Positions 15,655-26,411 of a DNA stretch of 64,000 nucleotides are shown in pieces. A model generated the notes under the pieces. The model was not told the origin of the DNA. It saw nothing but the letters and a program-made list of their open reading frames with translations, and did not search any database. Position 1 is the stretch's first letter. Every line of letters begins with the position of its first letter. The translations under genes and the position numbers were made by a program. Source of the DNA: an uncultured Helicobacteraceae bacterium (GTDB taxonomy: Bacteria; Campylobacterota; Campylobacteria; Campylobacterales; Helicobacteraceae); contig CAJTQL010000002.1 of NCBI GenBank assembly GCA_910578285.1, forward strand, positions 196,833 through 260,832, read 5' to 3'.

Positions 15655-16191
15655 CTAATACCCCTCGTCAATCCCGTCTGGGCGTTCGCGCGCGACTTTG
15701 CGCAAACATTGCATTTCTCTTGCATAATCTCCCCATAAGCCTTTGCCATTGATGCGCGCGACATCTTCGAGCATTTGTAGCTGGTTTTTGAGCAGCTCGT
15801 CCCCTTTGGTCTTTGGCATTGGACGATAGACGCCAAAGCCTTCGCGAATCATTGTCGCATTGAACAAATGTGCGCCGTCTTGCACCAAACAATAGCCATT
15901 GGCATAGCCGAGTCGGTATTTTTGCTCGAGGAAAAGTGTGCGTTGTGTAAAAGTTTTCGCATACCAACGCATTTTTTGTGCTTTTTTGGCATCAATTTGG
16001 CATGACATTTCTGGTTGTGTGTAAATCGGTGCTTGCACACCATAGAGCGAGCAATAGAGATAGCCAATGCGCGGTGCATACATGCTAAACAGCGAGGCAG
16101 CATAGACGTTCTTGAGCAACGCAAACATCGTTGCTGGCGGTTCGAATGCCAAACAAACACTGCAAAGCGCGACACAAAGCCATTTTTTCAT
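15655..16191 (-). CDS. Exported staphylococcal-nuclease-like protein, probably inactive
   Basis: 178 residues from the ATG at 16191, which overlaps the polA stop in ATGA. That start gives a signal peptide (MKKWLCVALCSVCLA), so I prefer it over the longer frame. The body has a YGVQAPI segment where nucleases have GIDAPE, an alanine/lysine helix, GYANGYCLVQDGAHLFNATMIREGFGVY in the place of the DRYGR-to-GYA strand, and GKGLWGD near the end. The layout is that of the SNase fold (OB barrel), but the catalytic Arg and Glu positions I can align are not conserved. It may bind nucleic acid or another ligand in the periplasm. Co-translation with polA is likely by position only. Confidence 0.6.
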   Translation of the reverse strand: MKKWLCVALCSVCLAFEPPATMFALLKNVYAASLFSMYAPRIGYLYCSLYGVQAPIYTQPEMSCQIDAKKAQKMRWYAKTFTQRTLFLEQKYRLGYANGYCLVQDGAHLFNATMIREGFGVYRPMPKTKGDELLKNQLQMLEDVARINGKGLWGDYAREMQCLRKVARERPDGIDEGY

Positions 16192-18875
16192 TTGAGCTCT
16201 CCCCAATTTTTGCCCTTGCTCATGCCACAAACAAGCGGTACATGCAAGGAATAAATATGTTCCATCGTGTGCATGAGTTTTTGTGCGAGCAAATTGATGC
16301 TGTCTTCACGGATTTCAAAGATGAGCTCGTCATGGATTTGCAGCAGCATACGCAAATCACGCGCCTGATAGTTTTGCCGATAGATTTCGAGCATTGCGAG
16401 CTTGATGAGGTCAGCTGCACTGCCCTGAAAAATGGTATTGATTCCCTCGCGCAAATAAGCGGCTTTTGTATGGTCGGGAATATCGCCAAAGCTAAAATGC
16501 CGCTTGTGCCCTAGCAGTGTTGCTGCATAGCCATTGCGTAAAATTTCTTCTTCGGCGTTTTTGAGATATGTTTTGACCGTTGGAAAGGAATCAAAATAGC
16601 TTTGAATATAATTTTTAGCGTCTGTTAGGCTGATTTGTAAAGTTTCAGATAGCTTTTTTGCACCCATTCCATAAATCAGCCCAAAATTAATGCTTTTTGC
16701 AATTGCACGTTTTTGGTTGGCAAATTCTGCGCTAAAGATTTTTTTTGCTGTTTCATAATGAATGTCTGCGCCCTCGAAAAATGCGTTTGTAAGCGTGGAA
16801 TCACCCGAAAAATGGGCGAGAAGGCGCAATTCGATTTGGGAATAATCAAGGCTCAAAAGCACAAAGCCCGATTCAGCGATGAAGCCCTCGCGAATCTGCT
16901 TGCCCAAATCGCTGCGCACGGGGATATTTTGCAAATTTGGATTGCGCGAGCTCAAACGTCCTGTTGCTGTGCCCGTCTGGAGAAACGAGCTGTGAATACG
17001 TGGCGATTTTTGGTTTTTGGTAAGCTGCAAGAGCGGTTCGATATAGGTACTTTGGAGCTTGAATACCTCGCGATATTGTAACAAAGGCGGAATGATAGGA
17101 TGTGTGTCTTTAAGGCTTAAGAGTACGCTTTCATTGGTGCTATAACCATTTTTTGTGCGCTTTTTGTATGGCAGCTTGAGACGCTCAAAGAGAATCTCGC
17201 CAAGTTGCAATGGAGAATTGATGTTGAAACTGCATTGCGCGTATTGATAAATTTCTTCGGTGAGTGCAAGAAGTTGTGCTGCAATAGGCTTTTTGAGAGA
17301 TTCAAAAAAAGGCACATCGATGCAGATTCCATTTTCTTCGAGATTTTGAATGACACGAATAAAGGGAAATTCAAGTTTTTTTGCGACATCGAGCAGGTTG
17401 CTATCCGTCTTTTCAATTTGTTGCGTCAGAGTCTCATAGAGGGCGAAGGTGGCTTGCGCATCTTCTGCGGCATATTGTGTCGCTGTGTCGAGCAAGATGT
17501 CGCTAAAAATTGCCTTTTTGGGGACAACATCGCTAAAGGCAATCATCGTATGGTTGAGGCATTTTTTAGCAAGTGAATCAAGCGCTAGCGGTTGGTCGCT
17601 ATCAAGAAGCCATGCGAGTACCATTGTATCATTGAGGTTCTCGAGGCTCACATTGATACCAAAATTGTAAGCAATGACTTCGAGGTCAAATTTGAGATTA
17701 TGCCCAATCAGCGGATGTTGCACAATCTTTGCAATCGCTTTGTGCGCGTCTTGCAATGAAATCTGCTCTGGTGCGCCGATGTAGCTGTGTGCAAGTGGGA
17801 CATAGTAGCCTTTGTGTGCGTCAAAGGCGAAGCTAAAGCCGACAATCTTTGCACTGCGCGAATCAAGTGATGTTGTCTCGGTGTCGAATGCAATCGGGGC
17901 ATTGGGCTCGAGGTTATCGAGCAATGCCATAAGACAATTGATGTCGTTTATCATTTCTGCATTGCGCACAAAGCCTGTGAGCGCCTTTTGTTGCTCGAGC
18001 TCTTGGGGCTGCAGAGGGAGCGAGCGCCGTGGTGTGATTTTTTGGACAATGCGCTTGAAATCGAGCGCTTGCAGCTCGGGCAGGATTTCTAAAAGGGGAC
18101 TGGAATCGGGCAAAATCGCCTCGTCAAATTGCAAAGGAAACTCTAAATCTTGCGAGAGGCGCACGAGCTTTTGCGACAAAAAGGCATTTTCTTTGCTTTC
18201 GACAAGGAGTGTCGCTTGCCTTGTGCTTAACCTGTCAAGGTTGTCATAAATGGCTTGGAGGCTGCTAAATTGTGCGAGCAGGTTTGCTGCCCCTTTTGCG
18301 CCAATTCCTCTGACACCAGGGACATTGTCGCTCGCATCGCCCACAATGCTTTGGTAGTCGACAAATTGAGCGGGCGTTACGCCATATTTTTCAAAACAGC
18401 TTTCTTCTGTCATAAAGCTTTTGCTCACAGGGTTGTAAAGTCGCACGCGGTCGTTGATGAGCTGGCAAAAGTCTTTATCATGCGTGATGATTGTGGTTTG
18501 GTAACCCTCTGCGTATGCGCGGCGAGATAGTGAAGCAATCACATCATCAGCTTCAAAGCCAGCGGCATTGAGGCTTTTTAGATTCATTTTAGAAATCCAT
18601 TCGATGACGATGGGAATCTGCTTGGCTAAATCGGTTGCAATTTCAGGACGCGTGGCTTTATAGTTTGGGTCAATGCCTTTGCGAAGATTCTCTTCTTGGC
18701 TGTCGAGTGCGAAGATGAGCGGTTGCCGTTTGTATTCTTTATGTAAAGCCAAGATGAGGTTTGCAAAGCCCATGAGCACACCCGTTGGCTGCCCATTGGG
18801 AGCAGAGAGTGGTGGCAAGGCAAAAAAAGAGCGGAATAAAAATCCAAATGTGTCGACAAGAATCAAATTTTTCAT
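16188..18875 (-). CDS. polA: DNA polymerase I
   Basis: 895 residues with all three domains. The 5'-3' exonuclease is at about 1-290 (VDTFGFLFRSFFA, FEADDVIA, GDASDNVPGVRGIG). A 3'-5' exonuclease-like domain follows at about 320-490, with FDTETTSL and the expected acids. The polymerase occupies the rest, with motif A (DYSQIELRLLAHFSGD), motif B (RAIAKSINFGLIYGMG) and motif C (QIHDELIFEI). It fills gaps and removes Okazaki primers. The length is normal. The gene ends in a four-base overlap with the SNase-like gene. Upstream is a short repeat-containing gap before the divergent ubiD. Confidence 0.97.
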   Translation of the reverse strand: MKNLILVDTFGFLFRSFFALPPLSAPNGQPTGVLMGFANLILALHKEYKRQPLIFALDSQEENLRKGIDPNYKATRPEIATDLAKQIPIVIEWISKMNLKSLNAAGFEADDVIASLSRRAYAEGYQTTIITHDKDFCQLINDRVRLYNPVSKSFMTEESCFEKYGVTPAQFVDYQSIVGDASDNVPGVRGIGAKGAANLLAQFSSLQAIYDNLDRLSTRQATLLVESKENAFLSQKLVRLSQDLEFPLQFDEAILPDSSPLLEILPELQALDFKRIVQKITPRRSLPLQPQELEQQKALTGFVRNAEMINDINCLMALLDNLEPNAPIAFDTETTSLDSRSAKIVGFSFAFDAHKGYYVPLAHSYIGAPEQISLQDAHKAIAKIVQHPLIGHNLKFDLEVIAYNFGINVSLENLNDTMVLAWLLDSDQPLALDSLAKKCLNHTMIAFSDVVPKKAIFSDILLDTATQYAAEDAQATFALYETLTQQIEKTDSNLLDVAKKLEFPFIRVIQNLEENGICIDVPFFESLKKPIAAQLLALTEEIYQYAQCSFNINSPLQLGEILFERLKLPYKKRTKNGYSTNESVLLSLKDTHPIIPPLLQYREVFKLQSTYIEPLLQLTKNQKSPRIHSSFLQTGTATGRLSSRNPNLQNIPVRSDLGKQIREGFIAESGFVLLSLDYSQIELRLLAHFSGDSTLTNAFFEGADIHYETAKKIFSAEFANQKRAIAKSINFGLIYGMGAKKLSETLQISLTDAKNYIQSYFDSFPTVKTYLKNAEEEILRNGYAATLLGHKRHFSFGDIPDHTKAAYLREGINTIFQGSAADLIKLAMLEIYRQNYQARDLRMLLQIHDELIFEIREDSINLLAQKLMHTMEHIYSLHVPLVCGMSKGKNWGELK

Positions 18876-18991
18876 AAAGCGATTGTAACAAAATCAAGCT
18901 GAAAAAGTCGCCAAAGCGATTGGCAAAATTGGATATAATGGCACGAGTAAGTGGCGCATGGGTTTTGCATTTGGAATCTTGGCTAGGGAAT

Positions 18992-19069
18992 CTGCCATTG
19001 CGAGCTTGCACGAAGCAATCTATCGCGTTTGGTTGCCTGATGTGGCTGATTGCTATGCCTGCAATGACG
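18992..19069. repeat. REP-like palindromic element, copy 3
   Basis: TGCCATTGCGAGC and CGAAGCAATC at the left, GGTTGCCTGATG in the middle and GCAATGACGA at the right. It lies in the 390-base gap between the divergent polA and ubiD genes. Another fragment (GTGAGTGCAACGAACGAAGCAATC, shortened) is seen near 19220-19245. Confidence 0.65.
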
Positions 19070-19266
19070 AATGAAATTTATAAAGAATCTGTTATCATCA
19101 TTGCTGATTGATTCCAGTCTCCCAACCACAAGCATTTTGATTGTGTTCTGACTTCAACATAGCTAAATGATAACTAAACAACAGCACAGAATCCATGACG
19201 TTTGAGCCATTCAATATGGCAAGTGAGTGCAACGAACGAAGCAATCAAATGTATAAGGAACTCAAC

Positions 19267-21087
19267 ATGAGACAATTTGTTAATCGTCTGATTGAACGTG
19301 ATTTGATACGCGTTATCAATGAACCCGTGGATATTGAACTCGAAATGGCACATATTGCATATATCGAAGTCAAAAAGCAAGATGCAAGAGCTTTACTCTT
19401 CACGCGTCCAACGCATAAGGGCAAAATCTATGAGATTCCTGTCTTGATGAATCTTTTTGGTAGCCCAAAGCTTGTTGATTTGATTGTTGGCGATGTCGAA
19501 CAGCTCGCTGATAATGTAAGCAAGCTTTTGCGCCCAAAGCCGCCAAAGAATATGGCAGAGGGCATGCAGTGGATTCGGACGATGTGGCAGCTCGCGCATG
19601 TTTTCCCAAAGCGCACGCGCACGCGTGGGCTTTGTCAAGAGGTGATTGCAGAACGTGAAGATGTGAATCTCTATGCACTCCCGATTCTAAAGACTTGGGA
19701 AAAAGACGTTGCTCCTTTTATCACGATGGGGCAGGTGTATGCGCAGAGTCTTGATGGCAAGGTGCAGAATCTAGGAATGTATCGATTGCAATTGCGTGCC
19801 CACAATGAGCTTGCGCTGCATTGGCAGATTCATAAAGATTCTGTGAAAATGTTCGAATCCTACCGCAAAGCTGGGCAGAAAATGCCTATTTCTGTGGCGC
19901 TTGGCGGCGACCCGCTCTATACATGGTGTGCGACTGCGCCGCTGCCTTATGGAATCTTCGAACTGCTGCTCTATGGCTATATCCGCAAAAAGCGTGCGCA
20001 GCTTGTACGTTGCGTGAGCAATCCGCTGTTTGTGCCGTATGATGCGGATATTGTGATTGAAGGCTGGGTTGATGTGAATCGGCTCGAGCCTGAAGGTCCC
20101 TTTGGCGATCATACGGGATTCTACACGCCGATTGAAGATTATCCCGTGCTTGAGGTGAGTGCTATCACGCGCAAAAGCAATCCGATTTATCCCGCCACGG
20201 TTGTGGGCAAGCCGCCGCTTGAGGACAAATTTTTGGGCTATCCAACGGAGCGGATTTTCTTGCCGCTTTTGCGTACCACAGCGCCCGAATTAGTGGATTA
20301 TTATATGCCTGAAAATGGCGTGTTTCACAACCTGATTCTTGCGCAAATTGCACCGCTTTATCCAAGCCATGCCGAGCAGATTATGCACGCACTTTGGGGG
20401 GTGGGGCAGATGAGCTTTGTCAAGCATGCCATTTTTGTGGACAAAGACGCGCCCAATCTACATGACAGCGAGGCAATCACGCGTCATATCCTCGCGCGCC
20501 TTGCACCACAGAATCTACTTTTGAGTCACGGCGTATGCGATGCGCTTGACCACGCGAGCGAGGGCTATGCACAAGGTGGCAAACTTGGAATCGACTGCAC
20601 GGGCGAGGTTGTTATGAACGATGTTGTGTGTCTCGATGATTCTGTGTTGCTCACAAAAATGCAGACACTCGCGCCCGAGGTGCGTTCGCTGCGGCAGATT
20701 TTTATCGATACGCCCAATCCAATTGCACTTGTGGGCGTGCAAAAAACACGCGCCCTGCGCGAGCTGCCCACGATTCTAGCATCGCTTTTGCCGCACCTTA
20801 GGGTTGTTGCATTTTTTGATGATTGCAAGCTTGACTTGGACAATCAATATATGAATCTATGGCGCGCCGTGAATAGCATAGACGCACTACGCGATGTATG
20901 GATATGCGAGAAAAGTATTTTTGTTGATTGCACCGATAAAGGCGCACTCGAGGGATACAACAAGCCATGGGCAATCGAGACGGATTGCACAGAAGCAGTG
21001 ATACAAAGCCTGCGCGCAAGAGGGCTCATCGATGTTGATGACGCATTCCTGCGCGCATTTCAGATTTGCAGCTCGATTGTGCGTTAG
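19267..21087 (+). CDS. ubiD: UbiD family decarboxylase
   Basis: 606 residues from the ATG at 19267, which has AAGGAA eight bases upstream; the longer frame from 19195 runs through a repeat fragment. The protein has the UbiD core with [12 protein letters not shown] and the Arg/Glu residues that hold the prenylated flavin, plus [18 protein letters not shown]. The family decarboxylates aromatic or unsaturated acids with prenyl-FMN made by UbiX. In Campylobacterota it is thought to act in menaquinone synthesis by the futalosine route. The substrate is inferred. The stop codon overlaps the convergent pntB stop. Confidence 0.9.
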   Translation: MRQFVNRLIERDLIRVINEPVDIELEMAHIAYIEVKKQDARALLFTRPTHKGKIYEIPVLMNLFGSPKLVDLIVGDVEQLADNVSKLLRPKPPKNMAEGMQWIRTMWQLAHVFPKRTRTRGLCQEVIAEREDVNLYALPILKTWEKDVAPFITMGQVYAQSLDGKVQNLGMYRLQLRAHNELALHWQIHKDSVKMFESYRKAGQKMPISVALGGDPLYTWCATAPLPYGIFELLLYGYIRKKRAQLVRCVSNPLFVPYDADIVIEGWVDVNRLEPEGPFGDHTGFYTPIEDYPVLEVSAITRKSNPIYPATVVGKPPLEDKFLGYPTERIFLPLLRTTAPELVDYYMPENGVFHNLILAQIAPLYPSHAEQIMHALWGVGQMSFVKHAIFVDKDAPNLHDSEAITRHILARLAPQNLLLSHGVCDALDHASEGYAQGGKLGIDCTGEVVMNDVVCLDDSVLLTKMQTLAPEVRSLRQIFIDTPNPIALVGVQKTRALRELPTILASLLPHLRVVAFFDDCKLDLDNQYMNLWRAVNSIDALRDVWICEKSIFVDCTDKGALEGYNKPWAIETDCTEAVIQSLRARGLIDVDDAFLRAFQICSSIVR

Positions 21088-22475
21088 AATCCGCGGTTGA
21101 TGGCGTCTACGCTGTCTTTCGCGTCTCCGAAGAGCATGCGGCTATTGTCGTTGAAAAAGAGCGGATTCTGCACGCCCGCATAGCCTGCGTTCATCGAGCG
21201 TTTGAATACAATCACATTTTTTGCATTCCAAACTTTGAGCACAGGCATGCCTGCAATTGGGCTGTTTGGGTCAGTCTCGGCGCTTGGATTCACGGTATCG
21301 TTTGCGCCAATCACCAAAACGACATCGGTTTCGGAGAAATCATCGTTGATTTCGTCCATTTCGAGCACGATGTCATATGGCACTTTCGCCTCGGCAAGCA
21401 AGACATTCATATGCCCGGGGAGTCGCCCAGCGACAGGGTGAATGGCAAAACGCACCTTGCAATTGCGCGCTTGGAGCTTTTGCGTGAGGTCATAAATCGG
21501 ATATTGCGCCTGCGCAACAGCCATTCCATAGCCTGGGACGATAATCACACTGCTTGCGTCTTTGAGCATTTCTGCCGCACTTTCGGCACTAATCTCGATA
21601 TATTCACCTATTTCTTCGCCGCTTGCTGCGCTGCTGCCGTCTGTGCCAAAGCCGCCTGCAATCACGCTGATGAATGAACGATTCATCGCTTTGCACATAA
21701 TATATGACAGAATCGCGCCCGAAGAGCCAACGAGCGCGCCTGTGATGATGAGCAAATCATTGCCGAGAATAAAGCCCGAGGCGGCTGCCGCCCAGCCCGA
21801 ATAGGAATTGAGCATCGAAATCACCACAGGCATATCTGCTCCTCCAATGGACGCAACCAAGTGCCAGCCAAACGCGAACGCAATGCACATCATGATGAAC
21901 AACGCTGTGCCTTGAATGCCTGCTTTTTCGCTTGCAACAAACACCCACAAAAGCAGCAAGGAAACAAGAATCGCCGCACCGTTTAGGTAGTGCTTGCCGC
22001 GCAACATGAGCGGCTTTGTCGAGAAGATTCCGCGCAATTTGCCAAAGGCGACAATCGAGCCTGTGAATGTAACCGCGCCGATAAACACGCCAAGAGAGAT
22101 TTCTGTGAGGTGGATTGCATGCATGGTGTCGCTAAGGAACAAGTCTTCACCCGAATCGATGAAGCTATTCCAACCCACAATGACGGCAACAAGCCCCACA
22201 AAGCTATGCAAAATGGCGACAAGCTCGGGCATTTCGGTCATTTGGACTTTGCGTGCGAGATAGATTCCAATCGCTCCGCCGATGACCATTGCGCTCAAAA
22301 CAAGCGCAATATGCCCTGTTTCGCCCCCAAAAATCGTTGCCAAGAGGGCGATTGCCATTCCGATGATTCCAAAGATATTGCCTCGTTTTGCGCTCTCTTG
22401 CTGTGAAAGCCCAGCAAGTGAGAGGATAAACAAAATGGCGGCAATTAGATAGGCGACATTAACTAAACCAATCAT
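21084..22475 (-). CDS. pntB: NAD(P) transhydrogenase subunit beta
   Basis: 463 residues. The N-terminal half holds about eight to nine membrane helices ([21 protein letters not shown] and onward). The C-terminal NADP-binding domain has [48 protein letters not shown] and [12 protein letters not shown]. With PntA it couples proton entry to hydride transfer from NADH to NADP, supplying NADPH. It lies ten bases after pntA on the same strand. Confidence 0.96.
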   Translation of the reverse strand: MIGLVNVAYLIAAILFILSLAGLSQQESAKRGNIFGIIGMAIALLATIFGGETGHIALVLSAMVIGGAIGIYLARKVQMTEMPELVAILHSFVGLVAVIVGWNSFIDSGEDLFLSDTMHAIHLTEISLGVFIGAVTFTGSIVAFGKLRGIFSTKPLMLRGKHYLNGAAILVSLLLLWVFVASEKAGIQGTALFIMMCIAFAFGWHLVASIGGADMPVVISMLNSYSGWAAAASGFILGNDLLIITGALVGSSGAILSYIMCKAMNRSFISVIAGGFGTDGSSAASGEEIGEYIEISAESAAEMLKDASSVIIVPGYGMAVAQAQYPIYDLTQKLQARNCKVRFAIHPVAGRLPGHMNVLLAEAKVPYDIVLEMDEINDDFSETDVVLVIGANDTVNPSAETDPNSPIAGMPVLKVWNAKNVIVFKRSMNAGYAGVQNPLFFNDNSRMLFGDAKDSVDAINRGF

Positions 22476-22485
22476 AAGAATCTCC

Positions 22486-24012
22486 TTATTTGCGGAACAT
22501 TTTTAGCATGCGTTGCGTAACGACAAAGCCACCGAAAATATTGATGCTCACGAGCAGGATTCCGACAAACGCGAGGAAGCTCACGAATCCTCCGCTGCCG
22601 ATTTGCAGCAGCACGCCGATGATGATGATGCCAGAAATAGCGTTTGTAACGCTCATGAGCGGTGTGTGCAGCGCGCCACTGACATTCCAAACGACATAAT
22701 AGCCCACAATGCAAGCAAGCATGAATACGCTGAAGTGCGCCAAGAATGCGTTCTCGACATTCTCGAATAGCCATGCGAGCAAGAGTGCAACAAGCGCTGC
22801 TGCGCCATATTTGATGCATGGGCAAAGCTGTTTGGGCGGCTCTTTGAGCTGCACGGGCGCGCTTGGAGCAGGCTTTGGTGCGGCAGAGACTTTGATAGGC
22901 GGCGGTGGGAAGGTGATTTCGCTTTCGCGCACCACTGTTGCAGAGCGGATAATCTCATCATCAAAATCAATCTGCAATGTGCCGTCTTTTTGCTTGCAGA
23001 GGAGCTTGATGAGATTCAAAAGATTGGTGGCATAGAGTTGTGAAGATTGCGTGGGTAAACGGCTTGGTAAGTCGGTATAGCCGATGATTTTCACACCATT
23101 TGACGAGGTTATCACTCTATCCTTCTCGGTGAGCTCACAATTTCCGCCATTTGCAGCGGCAAGGTCGACAATCACGCTGCCCGAATGCATGCTTGCAATC
23201 ATCTCGGCTGTGATGAGTTTTGGTGCGGGTTTGCCCGGAATCAGTGCTGTGGTGATGATAATATCGACTTCTTTTGCTTGCGCGGCGAAGAGCTCCATTT
23301 CAGCCTTGATAAATTCGGGGCTCATGACTTTTGCATAACCATCGCCGCTGCTTGCTTCTTCTTGGATATGTACCTCGAGAAACTCTGCGCCCATACTTTG
23401 GACCTGCTCGCGCACTTCGGGGCGAGTGTCGAACGCGCGCACAATCGCGCCAAGACTATGCGCCGTACCGATTGCAGCAAGCCCTGCAACGCCAGCGCCG
23501 ATGACAAGAACCTTTGCAGGGGGCACTTTGCCTGCTGCTGTGATTTGCCCTGTGAAGAATCGCCCAAATTCAAAGGCAGCCTCGACAATCGCACGATAGC
23601 CTGCGATGTTTGCCATGGAGCTTAGAGCGTCCATACTCTGTGCGCGCGAGATTCGAGGCACACAATCCATGGAGAGTGTGGTGATTTTTTTAGCTTGGAG
23701 TTTTTCCAAAAGATTGGGATTGTGTGCAGCGTTCATAAGCCCGATGAGTGTTGCACCTTCTTTGATAAGCGCGATTTCGCTATCGGTTGGGGCATCGACT
23801 TTGAGAATCACATCGCCTGCAAAGATTTGCTTTTTGTTTTTGATGGTTGCGCCCGCTTGTGTATAGTCGGAATCGCTGAAATTTGCATGCTTGCCTGCAC
23901 CTTGTTCCACAGAAACATCGAAACCGAGTTTGATGAATTGCGCAACGCTGCTAGGTGTTGCAGCAACGCGCAATTCACCAGTGGTCTGCTCTTTGGGAAT
24001 GGAAATATTCAT
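22486..24012 (-). CDS. pntA: NAD(P) transhydrogenase subunit alpha
   Basis: 508 residues from the ATG at 24012, where AGGAGG is well spaced; a frame ten codons longer lacks a ribosome site. The NAD-binding alanine dehydrogenase-like domain covers about 1-380 ([36 protein letters not shown]). Then comes a Pro-rich linker and a C-terminal membrane domain of four helices, so this is the fused E. coli-type subunit rather than the split PntAA/PntAB form. It is the first gene of pntAB and follows rnhB by about 66 bases. Confidence 0.95.
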   Translation of the reverse strand: MNISIPKEQTTGELRVAATPSSVAQFIKLGFDVSVEQGAGKHANFSDSDYTQAGATIKNKKQIFAGDVILKVDAPTDSEIALIKEGATLIGLMNAAHNPNLLEKLQAKKITTLSMDCVPRISRAQSMDALSSMANIAGYRAIVEAAFEFGRFFTGQITAAGKVPPAKVLVIGAGVAGLAAIGTAHSLGAIVRAFDTRPEVREQVQSMGAEFLEVHIQEEASSGDGYAKVMSPEFIKAEMELFAAQAKEVDIIITTALIPGKPAPKLITAEMIASMHSGSVIVDLAAANGGNCELTEKDRVITSSNGVKIIGYTDLPSRLPTQSSQLYATNLLNLIKLLCKQKDGTLQIDFDDEIIRSATVVRESEITFPPPPIKVSAAPKPAPSAPVQLKEPPKQLCPCIKYGAAALVALLLAWLFENVENAFLAHFSVFMLACIVGYYVVWNVSGALHTPLMSVTNAISGIIIIGVLLQIGSGGFVSFLAFVGILLVSINIFGGFVVTQRMLKMFRK

Positions 24013-24078
24013 TGCCTTGCCTCCTATATGAATAGTGTGCAAAATTATAGCAGAAATTGCTAAACTTCCCTATAGTAT

Positions 24079-24645
24079 CTAACTGCGCAAAGTTTTAGTA
24101 TCCAAGCTTTTTTGTAGGGCTTTGATATGAAAACTTTTGCGATGAATGGGGAGAAATCCATATTGTTGTATAGCGTTGATATGCGCCTTTGTGCCATAGC
24201 CACAATGTTTGTCAAAGCCATAGTTGGGATATTGCGCATGCCAGCCGAACATCTCTTCGTCTTTTGCACATTTAGCAAGAATGCTTGCGGCAGAAATGCA
24301 AGGAATCGTCGAATCGCCTTTGATGATGGGGCGAAAATCGTGGATTCCAAAGTTTGTGTTGCCATCAACAAGATATTGTTCCGCTGCTAGTTCATCGCGG
24401 ATTTGTCGCAATGCGCGTGCGAGGCAGGCACTTAGCCCAAGCGAGTCGACTTGTTCGCTGCAAAAACTAACTACAACAAATCGTGCATTTTGTTGAATGA
24501 CGTCTCGCAATGCGAATCGTTTTTTGCGGCTCAATGTCTTGGAATCGGACAATCCGCTTATGGGCTGCAACAGCACAACGCTCGCAACAAAAAGCGCGCC
24601 CGCAATGCAGCCACGCCCCGCTTCATCAACGCCACAAATTACCAT
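24079..24645 (-). CDS. rnhB: Ribonuclease HII
   Basis: 188 residues from the ATG at 24645 (MVICGVDEAGRG). The DEAGRG motif, SDSKTLS, DGN and the later DStIPCISAASILAK segment supply the four acids and signature of type 2 RNase H. It removes single ribonucleotides and RNA-DNA hybrids. The start lies inside the end of the upstream ATPase gene by seven bases, which indicates a shared transcript. Confidence 0.95.
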   Translation of the reverse strand: MVICGVDEAGRGCIAGALFVASVVLLQPISGLSDSKTLSRKKRFALRDVIQQNARFVVVSFCSEQVDSLGLSACLARALRQIRDELAAEQYLVDGNTNFGIHDFRPIIKGDSTIPCISAASILAKCAKDEEMFGWHAQYPNYGFDKHCGYGTKAHINAIQQYGFLPIHRKSFHIKALQKSLDTKTLRS

Positions 24646-25718
24646 TGTTCCCCCAAAGCAAACTCCCAAAATGGCAACACAAAAGAAGGCAGAGGCGCTT
24701 TGCGCTCAAAGGCTGTGGCAAGCGTGATGACATAGAGCCGTGCAAGGTCCTTGTGCTGGCTATATGCTTTTTCGATTCGTTTGAGAATCGAATCTTCGCT
24801 CAAAAATGGTGCTGCAATAAAACCGATGTTTGCATCTTTTGTAGTCAGCAAAAAGTCGAGATGATTTGAATAGAAGGGCTGCCCGATTTTTTGGAGTTCA
24901 AGAAAAATCATATTTTCAAACAGAGCAACGAAGTTGCGTTGGTAGGAGATTGCTGAAAATAGCGAGAAATCCCAGAAATAAATCTTTTTGGGTGCTTTTT
25001 CATGGTAGAGTTTGGGCACAAAAAAGACGATTTTTTGCAGTTTGAAATCATGGATACAGCGGTATATTGTGTCTTTGCTAATTGATTGTGTTTTTTTAAG
25101 ATGTGTGTAGAGATGGTGTGTCGTGAGTGTGTGTCCCATAAAAGGCAAGATTCCTTGTAGTATGCGTGTGTTATCACCCAGTGCAAGAATCTCGCGCTTG
25201 CGTTCGCCCTTTTTAGATTCATCAAGCAGGCAGATTTCAGGCAAGGTGCCATCGAGCAAGAAGAGATTAAAGAGATGTTCGGACGTGTTGCTATGCGCAA
25301 AGCTCACATATTCCTCAAAATCGAGCCCCGATAGGCAATATTGTGCTCGATTGGGTAGCGGAGATTTTGAAACAAGCAGAATCGATGCCGTGCTATGCAT
25401 GTGGATTTTGTCAATTGCAGCTTGGAAGAGGGCAGGCATCGAGAAATGGTCAAGAATGAGCAAATCACATTGTTTTTGGATGATGAAACGCGAGAGAGAA
25501 TCAGCAATGTCGGCAAGATATTGTTGCAGACGTATGTCGCCACAATCGAGATAGAAAGGATTTTTGAAATGCTCACTATGACGTTTGGCTAGTATTGTTT
25601 TGCCTACTTTTGGAGCTCCATAGAGATTAAAAATCTCGCGTTTTGTGGTTGGAATCGCCAATTTGCGTGCTAATGGCTTGAGGCTGTGCTTTTGTTCTTT
25701 TTCATAAATTCGTTCCAA
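24639..25718 (-). CDS. ATP-binding protein of the AAA/DUF4143-like ATPase group
   Basis: 359 residues, apparently from a TTG, so the exact start is uncertain. Walker A is GAPKVGKT (about 34-41) and Walker B is DLLILDHF (about 84-91); a winged-helix-like segment follows around 190-235 (LTTHHLYTHLKK, SKDTIYRCIHDFKLQKI), then a nuclease-like or lid region. The arrangement resembles AAA_14/DUF4143 ATPases of unknown role. In Helicobacter an ATPase gene of this kind sits between rnhB and the ribosomal operon, so this is a conserved but uncharacterised neighbour. It overlaps rnhB. Confidence 0.7.
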   Translation of the reverse strand: MERIYEKEQKHSLKPLARKLAIPTTKREIFNLYGAPKVGKTILAKRHSEHFKNPFYLDCGDIRLQQYLADIADSLSRFIIQKQCDLLILDHFSMPALFQAAIDKIHMHSTASILLVSKSPLPNRAQYCLSGLDFEEYVSFAHSNTSEHLFNLFLLDGTLPEICLLDESKKGERKREILALGDNTRILQGILPFMGHTLTTHHLYTHLKKTQSISKDTIYRCIHDFKLQKIVFFVPKLYHEKAPKKIYFWDFSLFSAISYQRNFVALFENMIFLELQKIGQPFYSNHLDFLLTTKDANIGFIAAPFLSEDSILKRIEKAYSQHKDLARLYVITLATAFERKAPLPSFVLPFWEFALGEQW

Positions 25719-26021
25719 AATATCGATTGTCTTTCCTTGCGCGTGTTTTGGTATTTTGATTATAGCACAAAAGCCGCATATCGTGGATTTACTGCTCTTT
25801 TAGCGCAAGAATATGCCCAATTTATCCTTTTGATAAGGAAATAAAATGCAAAAAAATTGCGCAAAAAGCGTACAAATCTCTTGAATACTCTTGCAAAAAG
25901 AAAGAGAATGGGGTATGATTCTACTTTTGAATGTGGAAGCAACACAGATATGACGCTTGCCACGCTGTGTGGTTGGCAGTGATTTTAGAATGTGTGTTCT
26001 TTGATATTGTAAGGAAACAAA
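25719..26021. promoter_or_regulatory. Promoter and leader of the S10 ribosomal operon
   Basis: TTGCAA (25891-25896) and TATGAT (25914-25919) are 17 bases apart on the plus strand. The roughly 95-base leader carries a hairpin with TGCCA and TGGCA arms (about 25958-25978), a possible site of autoregulation by a ribosomal protein, as for L4 in other bacteria. The upstream ATPase gene is divergent. Nothing else is recognisable here. Confidence 0.55.
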
Positions 26022-26333
26022 ATGGAAAAAATTAGATTCAAGCTCAAGGCATATGACCATCGAGTGCTTGACAGAACGGTTGCTTCGATTGTTGAAGCTG
26101 TGAAACGAACGGGTTCTGAAATTCGTGGACCCATTCCTTTGCCCACAACAAAGAGACGCTACACGGTGTTGCGTTCTCCGCATATCAATAAGGATTCGCG
26201 AGAGCAATTCGAGATTCGTGTGCATACGCGCTTGATTGATGTTGTGTCTGCAACGCCAGACACGGTTGAGAGCCTCACAAAGCTCGATTTAGCGCCTGAA
26301 GTTGATGTCGAAGTGCGCTCATTAGACAAATAG
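26022..26333 (+). CDS. rpsJ: 30S ribosomal protein S10
   Basis: 103 residues, the usual length. The sequence [20 protein letters not shown] and the RGPIPLPT loop are diagnostic. It is part of the 30S head and also acts with NusB in antitermination. It is the first gene of the long ribosomal cluster, with AAGGAA before the ATG and a promoter about 100 bases upstream. A 78-base gap with a hairpin follows before rplC. Confidence 0.97.
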   Translation: MEKIRFKLKAYDHRVLDRTVASIVEAVKRTGSEIRGPIPLPTTKRRYTVLRSPHINKDSREQFEIRVHTRLIDVVSATPDTVESLTKLDLAPEVDVEVRSLDK

Positions 26334-26375
26334 TCGGGCAGTTGTCAGAAGGCAAGAGTCGTAGAATTGGAAAAT

Positions 26376-26396
26376 TTTGGGAATCCATATCCCAAA
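26376..26396 (+). promoter_or_regulatory. Hairpin between rpsJ and rplC
   Basis: TTTGGGA (26376-26382) pairs with TCCCAAA (26390-26396) around a 7-base loop, just before the rplC ribosome site. There is no T run, so an attenuation or processing role is more likely than termination. Confidence 0.4.
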
Positions 26397-26411
26397 CCAT
26401 AAAGGATTGAG

